From assembly GCA_905221605.1 (NCBI GenBank), contig CAJNDS010002535.1, positions 1,152,001 to 1,216,000 on the forward strand: a DNA stretch of 64,000 nt, read 5' to 3'. How positions within the stretch are numbered: the stretch's first letter is position 1; each line of letters starts with the position of its first letter. Positions 1 through 10,689 of the stretch are shown in pieces. The DNA is from Symbiodinium natans. Its lineage: Eukaryota > Sar > Dinophyceae > Suessiales > Symbiodiniaceae. The notes beneath the pieces are model-generated. The model ran no database searches. It saw only the letters and a list, made by a program, of their open reading frames with translations, and was not told where the DNA came from. Both the position numbers and the translations under genes were made by a program.

Positions 1-3000
1 GACACAGAGACCTGTCCACCTCGGTAGTAGCGGAACAAACTAGTAGAACTAGGGAACCAAACTGCCCCCACAGGCCTTCGAGCCAGCAGCGTACCGTCTT
101 CGGTTCTCAGCTCGTCTTCTGCGAAGCGGAGGAGATCGTTGCTTGTGGGCGGCAGAACCTGCCAAGGTCGAACGGCAGCGGAAGACCATCCCCCAAGCAT
201 CCCCCAGCTGAGGAGCCTCCTCGGTCACCTCCGGGAGAGCAGGTCTTTTGCTTGCGGCCTTTCAGCGCAAGACCCGCACATCAACAGCCGCTTCCGGTGA
301 ACAAAGACAAGAGCGCTTCCATCCCTCTTGCAAGTGCCGCAGCCACCCACCGCTGCATGTGAAGCATGATGATGATCAAAACTCTCCCAGACATTGCAAC
401 CAGTTTAGCCGGCACAGCGAAGGCATGATCGTCAACGAGCAGAAGTGCCATGAATTGAATTCCATTGTTCTGTGTTCCTCGTGTCACCTGATGGATCTGA
501 CAGCAATTGCTCTACAAGTGAAGTTTCACAAACTTACTGTCTCCTGCCAATTCTTGTGACAGCAGGCCATTCAGGCCAAGCAATAACTCGCCTCTACGGC
601 CACCACAAGCTCCAAACAGCGGGAGCCTCAGAATTCTGTTGATATGCCATATGTTTCATTACGCGGGGTCTTCATGGTCTTTCTGCGATGTTGGCACACA
701 ATAAAGATGTTCACTGCCTGCCAAGTCCCAGGAGCATTGCGCATCCAACTGCTCTGCTCGTTCACAGCCTTTGGCTATTTGCTGCACCGCTATGAATGCC
801 GCCTGCATCATCCTGGCCAGGCAACAGTAACTTGCAGAAGGTGCTCGTGACCGAATTGAACTGACGTGTGATGCGCAATAATAAAACCGAAAATAATAAT
901 AAGAAGAAGAATGATAATAATAGCAATAATAATAGAAAGAACAATAATGACAGTAAAATAGTATTGAGAATAATAATAATGCAGTTTCGGAGAGGTCAAA
1001 GAGGATGCATGCATTCAGATAAGTTGACAGCATGTGCAAACTGGACACATGCGCTGCCTGTCGAAGAGAAATGCAGCACCTTGGCCAGTGTAGCACGGAG
1101 TTTGCTGTGACAAGTTCTCCCATGGTACTTCTTCTGAGTGCAGCGCACATGACCTCCGCTGAGGCAGCCCCAGTTTGTGCGCAGGGGTTGGAAAACTTCA
1201 CTGAGAAAAGAAGCAGCGCCAGCAGGCGGACCACACAGGACCTGGCGTGCACGTGCAACATACTGGTTGTGTGAGCAGCGTGTGGCGTCTGGCACCCTGA
1301 TCCGAGGTTCGAACGGCATCTGTCGAAAATCTGCCACACAGGTATAGGCAATGTGCTTCAACAGGTCGAGAATCGGCACGTCCAAGCCCTGCTGAGCTAG
1401 CTCCTCAGGAATCTTGTGGCATCTGAAACTGTTGGTTCAGGAATGTTCAGGATGTCGTGCTAGTAGATTGAAGAGGACCAGCACGACATCCACGCCTCGA
1501 ACTCATCTTCCAGGTGCTGCTGCTCTGCAATACTCCTACAGGACAAAGCCAGGGCCTCTGCCCTTTCTCGCAGTCCTAGGCTGTCATTGAAGATGCTCAG
1601 TCGATACAGGCAGTTACAAGAACTGTTCCTTGCCAAGGCTCTGCAGTGCTGTGCCTTCCAGCGCCGTGAGATGTTTATTCACGAAGCAGTTGGACATGCC
1701 AGGCATGACTCCAAAGTCCATAGAATCAGCAATATCTCATGGCACCTGGTGGTCCCTGCCTCTTCCGGGTTTAACTAAAGACCCTTGCATCCAGTGCAAC
1801 GGCATCCGCCTGGAAGTGCGTCTCACGCTCCGCAGCCTTTTGCTGCCCAGCCTTTCAAGGGATTTCGAGGTGACAGGTGGTGATGAGCGGGATTGACCTT
1901 TCAATTCCTGAATCTGGCCGTTACCTTAGGCTTTGCGCAAGCTCGACGCCTCCAGGATGTGTTGCAGCCATCGGAGTAGTAAAAGCTGCACTGGTAAAAC
2001 CAGCGACCAAGCTTTGAGACTCCGAACCTGCAGCACTGCAGCATCACCGTGACCCTGTTCTGCAACCGCTTCACCCTCAGCCCAGATTCACTCAGATTCA
2101 CTTTAAAGCCTCTGAGGTTGGGACCAAAACAGGTGCGACGAACGCGAGTTGGGCCAAGGACGGCAAGGAGTCGCAGCCAGCGGCGCCAAGGCCCTGATGC
2201 AGAGTCAAAGTCGCTGAGAAAACGTTGTCATGTGTCCACCTCACTAGCCCGGAGTGAATCTGTTGAGTCCTGAAGGCAACGAGAATGAGGGTGCAAAGGG
2301 CCTTTATTATGAGAACTTTATTGGGCCCTTTTCCACAGCCTCGTTCACCTTGAAAGCACAACGCTTTCAAAAGCTCCGTCAAGCGACGATCAGAACTCCA
2401 CTTGGTGCAAATGGCGCGTGATCGCCCGCTGAACTCTCTGAAGGGGAAGCCTAAGCTTCCCCTTTCGGGCGCGGCTCATCTCCCGATCACATGTGGAGAT
2501 GCTCACGCGTTGAATCACCGTATATCACCGTAGAGCGTCTGCCTTTCAAGCCCTGCCCACCCCCTTTTAGTGTGCACCAAGCATGGCGAACACAACATAC
2601 AGGAAATCGTGATGACGAATGATGAAAAGAGGAAAATGATAAGACACCTCTCGGACTCAAAACCAACCTGAGTCCTACGGGCTCGTTTTCTGTTTGCCTG
2701 TGCCCGGCGGTGCCGCAATGTTTTCCCGAACCATTTGTCAACCCATTCAGCCACCACCACCCGACCCGCCAAAATGGGCTGCACCTGCAATGAGGATCGC
2801 ACACAGGCATGGGTTGAGGGTCGGGCTGTTGAGTGGCCCAGACGCACGCTGAGCTGCTCAGAAACACGCCAACAAAGTGTGCAAGGTATGATGACCCTTT
2901 GCTGGCACCCCCTTCTCCGACTGATTCATCTGCTGCAGGCTACGGAAGTAGCTGGAAACCCCGAAACAAGTGTCACCGCAAAGGGGCCTCAAAGAGGCTT

Positions 3001-5421
3001 CGAACCTCTGCCAAGCGCTGGAAAGGTTCAGACACCTGAGCCCGTTTGACGTTTCATGGCTGTGAACATTGAAGCAGACAAATGGAAACCTTGTGCTGTT
3101 CCCGCGCCTCCTCGCTAACACGCATCAATGTCAGCTCGCGAAGCAGCTTCCGCTGCAGATGTGTGATTGCCCCGCTCCAGAGTTCCACAGTGGTGAGATT
3201 CACCTGATACCTCCACAAGGCCGCAAATCCAAACAATTAATACATGAAAGCTATTCTTAAAATATATCTAAATACATCTTCCCGTGATCAGCTGTTTCGT
3301 TCAACAGCCGAATCTCGGGTTCAAAGGCTCAAAGACTCGTTACACATAGGAAAACCACCCGTCTCTCGACAACAGCCCTGAAACAAAGCTTGGAAGCGTT
3401 GCATGTGATTCCTAGAACATTCGAAAAGGACTCACAGCTTTTGCTGCATTTTGCTCGTTTGACTTGCACAGCACGGTCCGCACTGGAGCAACACCACCCC
3501 CCTGGATGCAAGTTGATGAAGCCTTTCAAACTTTACCTCCCGACCACAGATCTACGCAATCTGTGCAAAAGCGCAGTCTGTGCAGAGCGCTGAACATTGT
3601 CTGAACATTCGGGTGAGCATGAGCCTGAGGAGCTGATCAGCCACACCACCACCAAGGACCATCAGGAAACCCAGGCAAACCTCCTTGAGCGCTGCAAGTT
3701 TGGCGAAGAAGTGAAGGCGAATAATGCATCAAAATTGCAGATGTTTTCAAGGACTTTGCAGCCGAGGATCCCGCACCAGACCACCCACATCTCTCGTCAA
3801 AGATGCACGGATGCTGCCTTCAACTGGCTTAGCGACTGAGACCCACTAGGTCGGTCAGCAGCGGATTGGGAAACTGAAGGCCCTAAATCGCGGCTTCCTG
3901 AATCGCGTGAAGCCGGTTTCCCGAATCGCATACTTTCTTGAACTGTCTAGTTTTCTTGAGCCGAGGCCAACGGAGATTCCTGAATCCCTGGTTTCCTGAA
4001 TCCCAGTGTCCGAATCGCGCACGCGCGCGTCCGGTTTTTAGTGCGTCGCTCCACCGCATATTGCTCTGCAAGGTGCCCTGTCTGTGTGTCGATGTCGGTT
4101 TCAGCGCCGAGGGCGTGCGAGCTCTTCTTCTTGTGTTTCTTTCCCCATTGCTGCTGCCAACACTTTTACACTAGGCCATACTAGGCCGCATTCGTTGATA
4201 GAAAGGGCTGAATGTATAGTCTGGTACAAAAGCACTCTATGGCCGCTCGTTCAGCTAATGGCAGCTGATGGGACTCCAATGATGATGTCACTGCCATGCA
4301 CTGCCTGCGAGAGCTCGACAGAATCTCCAGTACAGCTTGGTTCGCGTGTGCAGCAGAAGCAATATCCTCAGATATGCAAAGATTCCACACAATGTGTTGC
4401 TTGGTTTTCATCTCTGCCACCTCCCCGCCTTCCTTGACCTAGGGAAGGCACCTCGCATCCAAGCAACAAGCCAACTTTTTGTAAGATGGTTCTCCTTCTG
4501 CCAGATGTGAGCAGGCCAAGCCTTCAGAGATGAAAAAGCACAGAACGGAAAAAGAAAAGATAGAATCACGTGGAAAATCGTGGAACCACGCCCAGGAACT
4601 GAAGAGTTGCCCAAAGGCGCGACGCACGTGTCCTGCACATGAGCATCACTGAAGTCAACTAACTGCACCATGCTGCTTCACACTGTCCAGTGAATTGTCT
4701 GGATGGTGGTCGTTTGGTAGCCGTCTGCACTGTTTCAACTGCTCCTCCAGCGCTTTGTCACTGTCTCGAGTGCCGACACTCGCCGTGGAGAGCGACCTCT
4801 CACGAGTCAAGCCTCAATCCTAGTACACCCGTGCCTCAGTCGTTGAAACTGGCCACGTGCCTAACATGACAACACAACAAACTAGAAACGTAGATCCTGT
4901 GTTAGCCAAGCGGCTTCGAGGAGAAGTTGAACTCGTCGAAGGGTGGTTCGGCACGTCTGCCAATTGGTGCTCGTGCGGTGCCTCGAAATCCTCGAAAAAA
5001 GCCTGTGGTGGGCACGGTGCTTTGCTTGGTTCTGCTCAACGTAACAAGGCCTGTCAGGGCCTCGCTTAGCCAATTTTTGTCTATCTGGCTGCGACAAAGA
5101 AACATCCAGACGCTGGAAAGCTTCGGCAGACGAGCGTACTCGTGGCCTTATCGCCACCTGTCAATGCTCTGAACAAGACAAAAAGTCCGAGAACGGCCGT
5201 CTACCTTCGCATCCTTCTTCATCGGGGATTAAGGGTGCAAGGAGCGTGGACATGGCAGGGCGGCACAAAGCCTCAGCGACTCTCACAAGAAGCGTGTGAC
5301 GCCGGCCTCACGTTTTGCTTGGAGATCGAAAAGCTTCCAGCCTGTGGCAGAATCTGTGCCCAAGACATCCCTGGACGCATCTGCCCACCCTTACTTTCCC
5401 GCAGGCCTCTGGTATCCTCAC
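1..5421. other. Left flank, no gene recognised upstream of the ABC exons
   Basis: No ORF here has a recognisable domain; the longest open frames are low-complexity or shadow frames. The stretch contains an AAT-rich microsatellite (about 877-985), a short cluster of degenerate TTCCTGAATCSC words (about 3890-4016) and generic intergenic or intronic sequence. The last exon(s) of the minus-strand ABC transporter gene, after the H-loop exon ending at 5422, should lie here. I could not identify them with confidence. Confidence 0.5.
877..985. repeat. Interrupted AAT/AAG-rich microsatellite
   Basis: Runs of aat/aag/gat triplets with interruptions over about 110 bp. Open reading frames across it translate to poly-Asn/Lys or poly-Tyr/Leu and are artefacts. 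Confidence 0.85.
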
Positions 5422-5508
5422 CATGTGCCCCATGCACTACCAGCATCCGTGTGTGCTCGTCTTTCAAGCTCTGAGTTGGACGCCGAGCTATGGTGATATA
5501 GCACACGC
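5422..5508 (-). CDS. ABC transporter exon: H-loop region
   Basis: This 87-bp exon follows an AAG acceptor and ends at a clean GTGAGG donor. Joined in phase to the exon at 5609-5709 it continues the ATPase domain as ...RELG-VCYITIARRPT..., which fits the strand before and including the ABC H-loop (normally SVGHRP in ABCD-type proteins). The histidine position reads Arg here (T-I-A-R-R-P), an unusual substitution. Phase continuity (1 nt from the upstream exon plus GC GTG) supports the intron call. Seen: splice borders and residues. Family knowledge: the H-loop His contacts ATP gamma-phosphate. Inferred: the exon belongs to the same gene as the neighbouring NBD exons. Confidence 0.65.
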
Positions 5509-5608
5509 CTTGCTTTGGAAGCACAAAGAGGCACAAAGGCACATTGATGCGTTTTGCTTTTCATACTCTGAAATTGTTGAACTCTGCAAACTTATGCAGC
5601 CTAGCGAC

Positions 5609-5709
5609 CCAATTCTCGGGCCAATCGCAGAAATCGACGCTCCAAGGGCTGAGGCATGGCGCTTGTGCTCTCATCCAGCACAGCAAAACGGGGTCGGTGG
5701 AACAACAGC
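5609..5709 (-). CDS. ABC transporter exon: Walker B and D-loop
   Basis: This exon encodes LLFHRPRFAVLDESTSAM, a near-perfect ABCD-family Walker B plus D-loop (hydrophobic strand, Asp-Glu, then STSA with Met where Leu is usual). The acceptor is ...CTTGAG before GCTGTTG. The donor follows GAATTGG with GTCGCT. It joins in frame to the signature exon 5850-5920 through a 140-bp intron and to the H-loop exon through a 100-bp intron. The catalytic Glu is present, so this ATPase site could be active. The bulk of the same gene (membrane domain and Walker A) lies beyond the 17-kb retrotransposon at 26-30 kb. Confidence 0.8.
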
Positions 5710-5849
5710 CTCAAGTGACTCAAGTGATCGTGTGAGGCGAGGCCAGGTGCAAAAGACTTTTGATGCCCACGGTGTGCCCGGTGTGCACAAGACTGCGCAA
5801 GCATGAATCACATGGAGCTATGCTATCCGCTACGAAAAAGCCGTGCAGC

Positions 5850-5920
5850 CTCGCAAAGCCAAGAGCCTGTCGCTCCTGCAAGGAAAGACCCTGTAGATCT
5901 GCGGACACTTCCAGATGATC
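5850..5920 (-). CDS. ABC transporter exon: signature motif
   Basis: This 71-bp exon encodes the helix leading into the ABC signature: ...LQGLSLQERQALGFA(R). LSLQE stands in for LSGGQ, and ABCD-type half transporters often have LSLGE-like variants. It ends ...GCG AG and the intron begins GC, giving a GC-AG intron. The downstream exon resumes with G CTG TTG, restoring GFAR-LLFHRP exactly as in ABCD proteins. The same six bases AGGCTG sit at both intron borders. The upstream partner exon must lie to the right of the LTR element (above 24.9 kb), so the intron between them holds the whole 17-kb insertion. Confidence 0.75.
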
Positions 5921-6518
5921 CTCAGAAGCAACAACGACATCCAATCCAGGTTATACTTAGGCTTGCATCTTTGAGCCCCATCAAAGACTGCAAGTTATCT
6001 TGCGGCTCTGGCTTCAAGACCCACGTAGCTCAGCCACTTCCGCTGTTCACCAGCAGGCAAGCCAACAGGGAGAGGCCTGCAAGGTTAAAGGCACCAATAA
6101 CGTCAAAAAGGTTGACGGTAAAATGCCCGCCGACTTGTCTTAGTTGCAGGAGTTCATCTGAAAATATTTTCAACAGGCAGAAAACATCAATTGATCAGGA
6201 CACCAAAACAAAATGCTTCTGGTAAACACATGACATTTGCGCAAGCGAACGCCACCATTTTATTTTGGTCAAGCGACTGGGTTCTGTTGACTGCTCCAGC
6301 GACCCCCAAAACTACCCACAAGGATTTTCCCCGGCTGCTTCTGGCCGATGGTGTAGCACCGCCACGCAACTGTCCCGAGGTCATCGCCGTAATAGGGAGG
6401 AGTACTAGCACTAGCAATGCAGTGGCAATAGCAGTAACAGCAGCAATAGCGATGTAGCAGCACCACTGCCACTACCTCTGCCCCTACCGCTACCGCGACA
6501 GATATCGCTCCCTCGACA
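5921..6518. other. Intron, left flank of the LTR element
   Basis: Non-coding on both strands. From about 6400 to 6500 it carries degenerate AGC/TAC/TGC triplets related to the perfect TAC array on the other side of the element (23776 onward). This suggests the element landed in or beside an existing triplet array. No target-site duplication is visible at 6514-6518 versus 23776-23780. Confidence 0.5.
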
Positions 6519-6812
6519 TGTGAAGTCGACCAGCACTGGACTTGCACTAAGCCAATGCAATCACAGCCCGGTCACGCTGTTTTACGACTTCGCGAGTTCA
6601 AGCACTTGTGCGGCTACGCCTGAGTGCGTCCGGTCGGACCGCACAGCAACCTAAGAGCTACTGTACGAAACTACCGTGCTCAAAGGCACAAGCTCGGTAC
6701 TTGAGCCAAAACATTGGCATTGTTGCGAATTGCAAAACTACACATGCAAGGGAAAACTACAAGCTGCACTAGCACTAAGCAAGCACTCCATGCATGCTTT
6801 GACCTGCTCACA
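6519..6812 (-). repeat. 3' LTR (left copy)
   Basis: 294 bp, TG...CA ends, matching 23482-23775 at a constant offset of 16963 with two visible substitutions (near 6614 and 6724) and no indel. Confidence 0.95.
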
Positions 6813-6822
6813 TTCGCCCCTC
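6813..6822 (-). promoter_or_regulatory. Probable polypurine tract
   Basis: On the coding (minus) strand the bases immediately before the 3' LTR read GAGGGGCGAA, a short purine tract with one interruption, in the position expected for the plus-strand primer. Confidence 0.5.
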
Positions 6823-7503
6823 AGCCGAGGCTTCCGGCTCACCAAGAGCTCATAGTGCGTCAAGCACTTCAGCAACGCGGCAAATGGGGTAGGGCGAGGG
6901 TGTCGCGTGCGACTCTGGTAGAGCCCGCACATCATGAGCATTGGCATGCGGCTTGGGCGACAGCCCGCACTACCAAACGGACGCACGACGACAGCAGCCC
7001 TCAACGACCCTAAACCACCCCAAGTCGCGAGCGCTCACCTTTATGCAGGCAGGCGAGGCTCCAGAGTACTGGGCAGGTCTTTATGCTGCTAGTGCAAAGC
7101 TATGGTACAAATGGTACACTGTACAAACTACCGGCCCTAAGCTACGGCTACGGCTACTCACCTATCCAGAACTACCCTACGGGCTACCGGACTCAGCGAG
7201 AGCCGCGCACATCGCTTGTGCCGCAGCCAGTGCAACTCGCACGCGCTTCGGCGAGCGCACTGCCGCGACCAGGGCACGGTCCGCAGCACCTGCAAAAGAG
7301 CACCCTCGACAAGAGGGGCCACAGGCAGGGCGGAGAAGAAAAGTGCGGGGAATGCAAAATGGGCAGGCTTCCAACCTGCCGCGGCTTTTCGCCCGCAGTC
7401 ACGCAAAAGAAAGTGCAAAAGGTTGGCGAAGCAACGTGCCGTGCTGCGACGCCTGCTCTGATAATGCGTGGATATATACCACGCCGCGCCAACTGGCCGC
7501 AGC
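6823..7503 (-). other. 3' untranslated region of the LTR element
   Basis: About 680 bp between the stop of the last ORF and the polypurine tract. I see no conserved coding. It holds one copy (about 7264-7286) of the dispersed GCGGCCAGGNCACGGCCCGC-like word described under findings. Confidence 0.5.
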
Positions 7504-10500
7504 CTACTCGATACCCTGTGGAGCAGTGTTGGGGGCACGAGTGGCGTTGCCAGCAACGTTGGAGCTACTGGCTCGCTCCAACTGAGGGCGCTTCGCAACC
7601 GCCTCATCGAGGGAGAATGCCTCAGCCGACACCCTCTGGAAATCCTCGACGTAGGACTGCGCGACTGGGTGCGTCTTGGGGACCTCAAGCTTAAGCCCTG
7701 CCTCCGCATTGGCTTTGCTGCTTGTGGTAAAATTGAGGCTCCCAATCAGCACCACCGCGCCGTCAGGCCGCAGTAGGCAAAGGGCCTTGGCATGGTGCAG
7801 CCCTTGAATCCCGGTGCCTACCTTAGCCCCGCGGCCGTCGCGAGCATAGGCGTCGCGCAAGGATGTGCCGCAACCCACCTTCACCTCGGCACCTGCGGCC
7901 GCCAAGCGTTTCAACGCTTGCCACTGAAGCTTGGTGCGGTGGCATTGTCCCATGTCGGCGACAATCCTAACGCTTGCGCCCTTGCCAAGCGACGCTTCGA
8001 TTGCCTCGATGCAGGATGGGCAATCTAAGCTGTAAGCCCGGATGTAGATCACATCCTCTGCTGCTCCGGACCCAAGCAGCGTTTGGGCGGCCTGAATGTA
8101 TGGCCCGCCCGCAAGGAATTCCGCTTCTTTGACTGGAGAACTCCTAGCGGGGGCTGGGCCCTTGTTCCTCCGGCCTGGCGTGCGCGCCACCGTGGCAGTG
8201 GCGGCACGTTGCACGGAGCCGGAATGTGCGTGGGCTGCGCTCGCTCCATCTGCTGGGGCCGCGGCCAGGTCACGACCCGCGAGCCCCTGAAAGCAGGAGA
8301 GCCCGCGGCTCTTGGCCGCGAGTTGGGAGAAACACCCTTCACTGTTCCCCAAACCCAACACCACCTTACCCTTAGCTAGGGCATCGGAGGCGGTACTCCG
8401 AATGGAGTCTGTGAGCGCAGGACCCGCGCCTCGCTGGGCCGCGTGCAAAAACCCTAAGGAACGAGCGGTGTCCATTGCGGCATCGCAATGCCCGCAGCGT
8501 CCTTCTGCCAGGTAAGCACGACAGCCACAGGCAGCTGTCTCCTCCTTGAGATGCACCCAAACTTTATGGGTCACCCCTTTCTTGGTGCTCGCGACTTCAA
8601 ACGTCGCCTCGGAGCCAAGGAGCTGAGACAGCCGCGCCTCAGGGGCCGCGGTGTTGCCATGTCGCAAATGCGCAATGCGATTGGCAACGGCACGACTCAC
8701 GTACCACAGAACAGCACCGCACAAGATCACTACCAGAGTGATGGCTGTTCCGGCGACCCACACGGTCCGCCTGGCCCCATGGCCGATTTCCTCAACAACG
8801 TCGGCCGAAACCGTTGCAACCGCGTGCATGGAGTCCTCGACGACATGCACGACTCCGCGGTGCAACTGCAAGGCAATCGGCGCCGACGCTGCAGCCGCCA
8901 GGCCCCACCAGCCGTTGATGTTCCCGTTGAGGGCGTGCATCAACCGATTGAGGAGCCCGCGACCCAGGAAAAAAGGGGTCCGCGGCGGAAGCGGAACACT
9001 CGGCGGCGGTCGGGCCGACCCGCACGGGAAAGCTGGGACCCAGCTTGTGCTTGGGCGGGGTTGGAGCGCGGCAACAATGCCCGCGGCGAAAGCGCCCCAG
9101 GCGTACTTGCCCCTACCCTTGGGCTTGCCCTTGGCATCGGACTTGCCTCTGCCCTTCGGCTTGCCCTGGCCCTTGCCACGGGCATCTGCCCAAGCACCCC
9201 ACGGGTCGCGGCCCTTGCCGTGCGTCGCCTCCTCGCGACGTCTCTTGCCGCCCCTCTTCTTGTGTTTGCTTCTAAGAAGAGGCTGGATCGTTTCCTGATC
9301 CATCGCGCGATTGGCCAGAAGGATCTCGTACTCCAGCTCATCTTGGCTGCTCTCGGAGCCCGAGTCCCTCTGTTCGCCGCGCCGCGGATCCGGGATCCCG
9401 CGGGACACGACCTCTGCCAAGCGGAGGGGTGTGCTGCACCTAAAGCACAGCTGCCTGAATGAAAGGTTCCATTCATAGCAGTTAGGGCACTGCCACCCTG
9501 CTATGCGGAGCGCTTCGCTGATGTGATCATCGCGCTCCGCCTTCTCCGCCTGGCGCCGCTCCCGCTTCTTGGCGCGCTCGGCCGCCTGCGCCTCCTCGGC
9601 CGCCTGGAGGGCTTCAGCGAGTTCCTCATCGCTGAGGAGCCTCGCGGCATCTGCCCGCGCTTGTTGGTCTTCAAGCTCTTCGGCAGAAAACCTCCGCCGC
9701 CATTGCTCCGGCGCGGTTTGGGGATCCACCTCCCACCACCCGATGTCGATCCCATTGATCCATCGGCCGTCGCACGGGGCGCCCGCATTCGGGCCGCCCG
9801 CGTGCGTGGTGAGGCACTGGTCCTCGGTCACCGGGTTAATGGCTTCGCAGAAGAAGCACCGCCAGCTGCCGTAGGGGTAAAAGCGGCCTTCGACGTAGGC
9901 TCGGTTGGCTGGGAGGGCGACCTCGTCCGCCTCATCCGCGGTGGCAGCCTCCATCTCAACCGAGACCTCTTCGTCCTTGACGACCTCAGCCTCCTCCTCC
10001 TGTTCCTCCTTGAGGGGCTCTTCCTCCTCCCGGCCAACCTTGAGGTGGGACTCAGTGCGAACCTCGGCGCGCATCAAAATGACGTCAAGGCTATCCGCGG
10101 CTGGGTCGCCCGCGAAGAAGGAGTCGATCTCCTTGGCATGGAGATCGTCAAGAGGCGTCACCAGGTCCGGCGAGTAATCTCGCTTGGAGCGACGCTCGGC
10201 CAGGCGTCGCTGGACGTCGCCCTTCGGCGGCTCGAGGGCCCGCCCGCGCGGAGCGGCCTTCCGCGGAGGCTCGGGCACGGCCTCCTCCGTGGGCTCGCTC
10301 TTGGGCGTGGACCCTCCATCGCTTCCCTCTGGAGCACCAGGGGGGTCCAGCTCGGGGTCGTCGCGAAGCCACCCCGGCGGATGGCTACCACCATAGATGT
10401 GGTGCGATCCATCCTCAAGCTGGATTCGGTCCCCTCGCCTCAGGAGCGGGACTCTCGAGTGATCGTACCCGTTGGCTTTGTGGTACCTAATCACTCGGAG

Positions 10501-10689
10501 CATGGGCACCTCCCCATACCCACCGTCCTTTCCTCGGCGGAACAGCCGTCCCCGCCAGTCCTGACGAAAAGGGTCAAGAGGTGCGGAGGGGCTGATCCTC
10601 AGGTTGGGCGGAAGAGAGGCGCCATGGCAGGCCGCCTGATGCAAGTGGTACTGCACCAGCGACTCAAAAGCTAGCCCGCATCCGAACAT
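7504..10689 (-). CDS. RanBP2 finger / TM / SWIM / PLD-nuclease protein of the LTR element
   Basis: 1061 codons from a real ATG at 10689, overlapping the end of the preceding ORF by 19 nt. N-terminus: a half C2H2-like segment (MFGCGLAFE...HLHQAACHG), then acidic low complexity. Cys-rich finger near residues 276-292; a canonical RanBP2 finger at W399-x-C401-x2-C404-x3-N408-x6-C415-x2-C418; a coiled-coil-rich Arg/Glu stretch between them. Basic GKG/GRGK repeats 505-530, one membrane segment about 643-665, and a SWIM finger CxCx8CxH (C721, C723, C732, H734). C-terminal PLD-like nuclease about 885-1010 has a single HKD motif of form HxKx7Dx6GSxN (H966, K968, D976, G983-S984-N986), with three extra residues compared with bacterial Nuc. 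A single HKD implies dimer action. The role in the element is unknown; RNA or DNA cleavage is inference. Confidence 0.75.
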   Translation of the reverse strand: MFGCGLAFESLVQYHLHQAACHGASLPPNLRISPSAPLDPFRQDWRGRLFRRGKDGGYGEVPMLRVIRYHKANGYDHSRVPLLRRGDRIQLEDGSHHIYGGSHPPGWLRDDPELDPPGAPEGSDGGSTPKSEPTEEAVPEPPRKAAPRGRALEPPKGDVQRRLAERRSKRDYSPDLVTPLDDLHAKEIDSFFAGDPAADSLDVILMRAEVRTESHLKVGREEEEPLKEEQEEEAEVVKDEEVSVEMEAATADEADEVALPANRAYVEGRFYPYGSWRCFFCEAINPVTEDQCLTTHAGGPNAGAPCDGRWINGIDIGWWEVDPQTAPEQWRRRFSAEELEDQQARADAARLLSDEELAEALQAAEEAQAAERAKKRERRQAEKAERDDHISEALRIAGWQCPNCYEWNLSFRQLCFRCSTPLRLAEVVSRGIPDPRRGEQRDSGSESSQDELEYEILLANRAMDQETIQPLLRSKHKKRGGKRRREEATHGKGRDPWGAWADARGKGQGKPKGRGKSDAKGKPKGRGKYAWGAFAAGIVAALQPRPSTSWVPAFPCGSARPPPSVPLPPRTPFFLGRGLLNRLMHALNGNINGWWGLAAAASAPIALQLHRGVVHVVEDSMHAVATVSADVVEEIGHGARRTVWVAGTAITLVVILCGAVLWYVSRAVANRIAHLRHGNTAAPEARLSQLLGSEATFEVASTKKGVTHKVWVHLKEETAACGCRAYLAEGRCGHCDAAMDTARSLGFLHAAQRGAGPALTDSIRSTASDALAKGKVVLGLGNSEGCFSQLAAKSRGLSCFQGLAGRDLAAAPADGASAAHAHSGSVQRAATATVARTPGRRNKGPAPARSSPVKEAEFLAGGPYIQAAQTLLGSGAAEDVIYIRAYSLDCPSCIEAIEASLGKGASVRIVADMGQCHRTKLQWQALKRLAAAGAEVKVGCGTSLRDAYARDGRGAKVGTGIQGLHHAKALCLLRPDGAVVLIGSLNFTTSSKANAEAGLKLEVPKTHPVAQSYVEDFQRVSAEAFSLDEAVAKRPQLERASSSNVAGNATRAPNTAPQGIE
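7660..8037 (-). other. PLD-like nuclease domain
   Basis: Residues about 885-1010 of the last ORF. The fold is supported by strand-helix pattern (EDVIYIRAYSLD, SVRIVADMGQC, GAEVKVGCG) followed by the HKD motif and the GSLNFT turn typical of PLD family nucleases such as Nuc and cardiolipin-hydrolase-like enzymes. Confidence 0.75.

Noticed and set aside
1300-1330. GGTTCGAAC resembling a tRNA B box
   Set aside because: No cloverleaf can be drawn around it and no A box lies at the right distance.
659-1351. 230-codon minus-strand ORF
   Set aside because: Contains the AAT-rich microsatellite translated as Tyr/Ser/Leu runs; no domain, no splice context.
9523-10674. 383-codon plus-strand ORF opposite the PLD-nuclease gene
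   Set aside because: Antisense shadow of a GC-rich gene; no motifs. The minus-strand frame has clear zinc-finger and PLD signatures.
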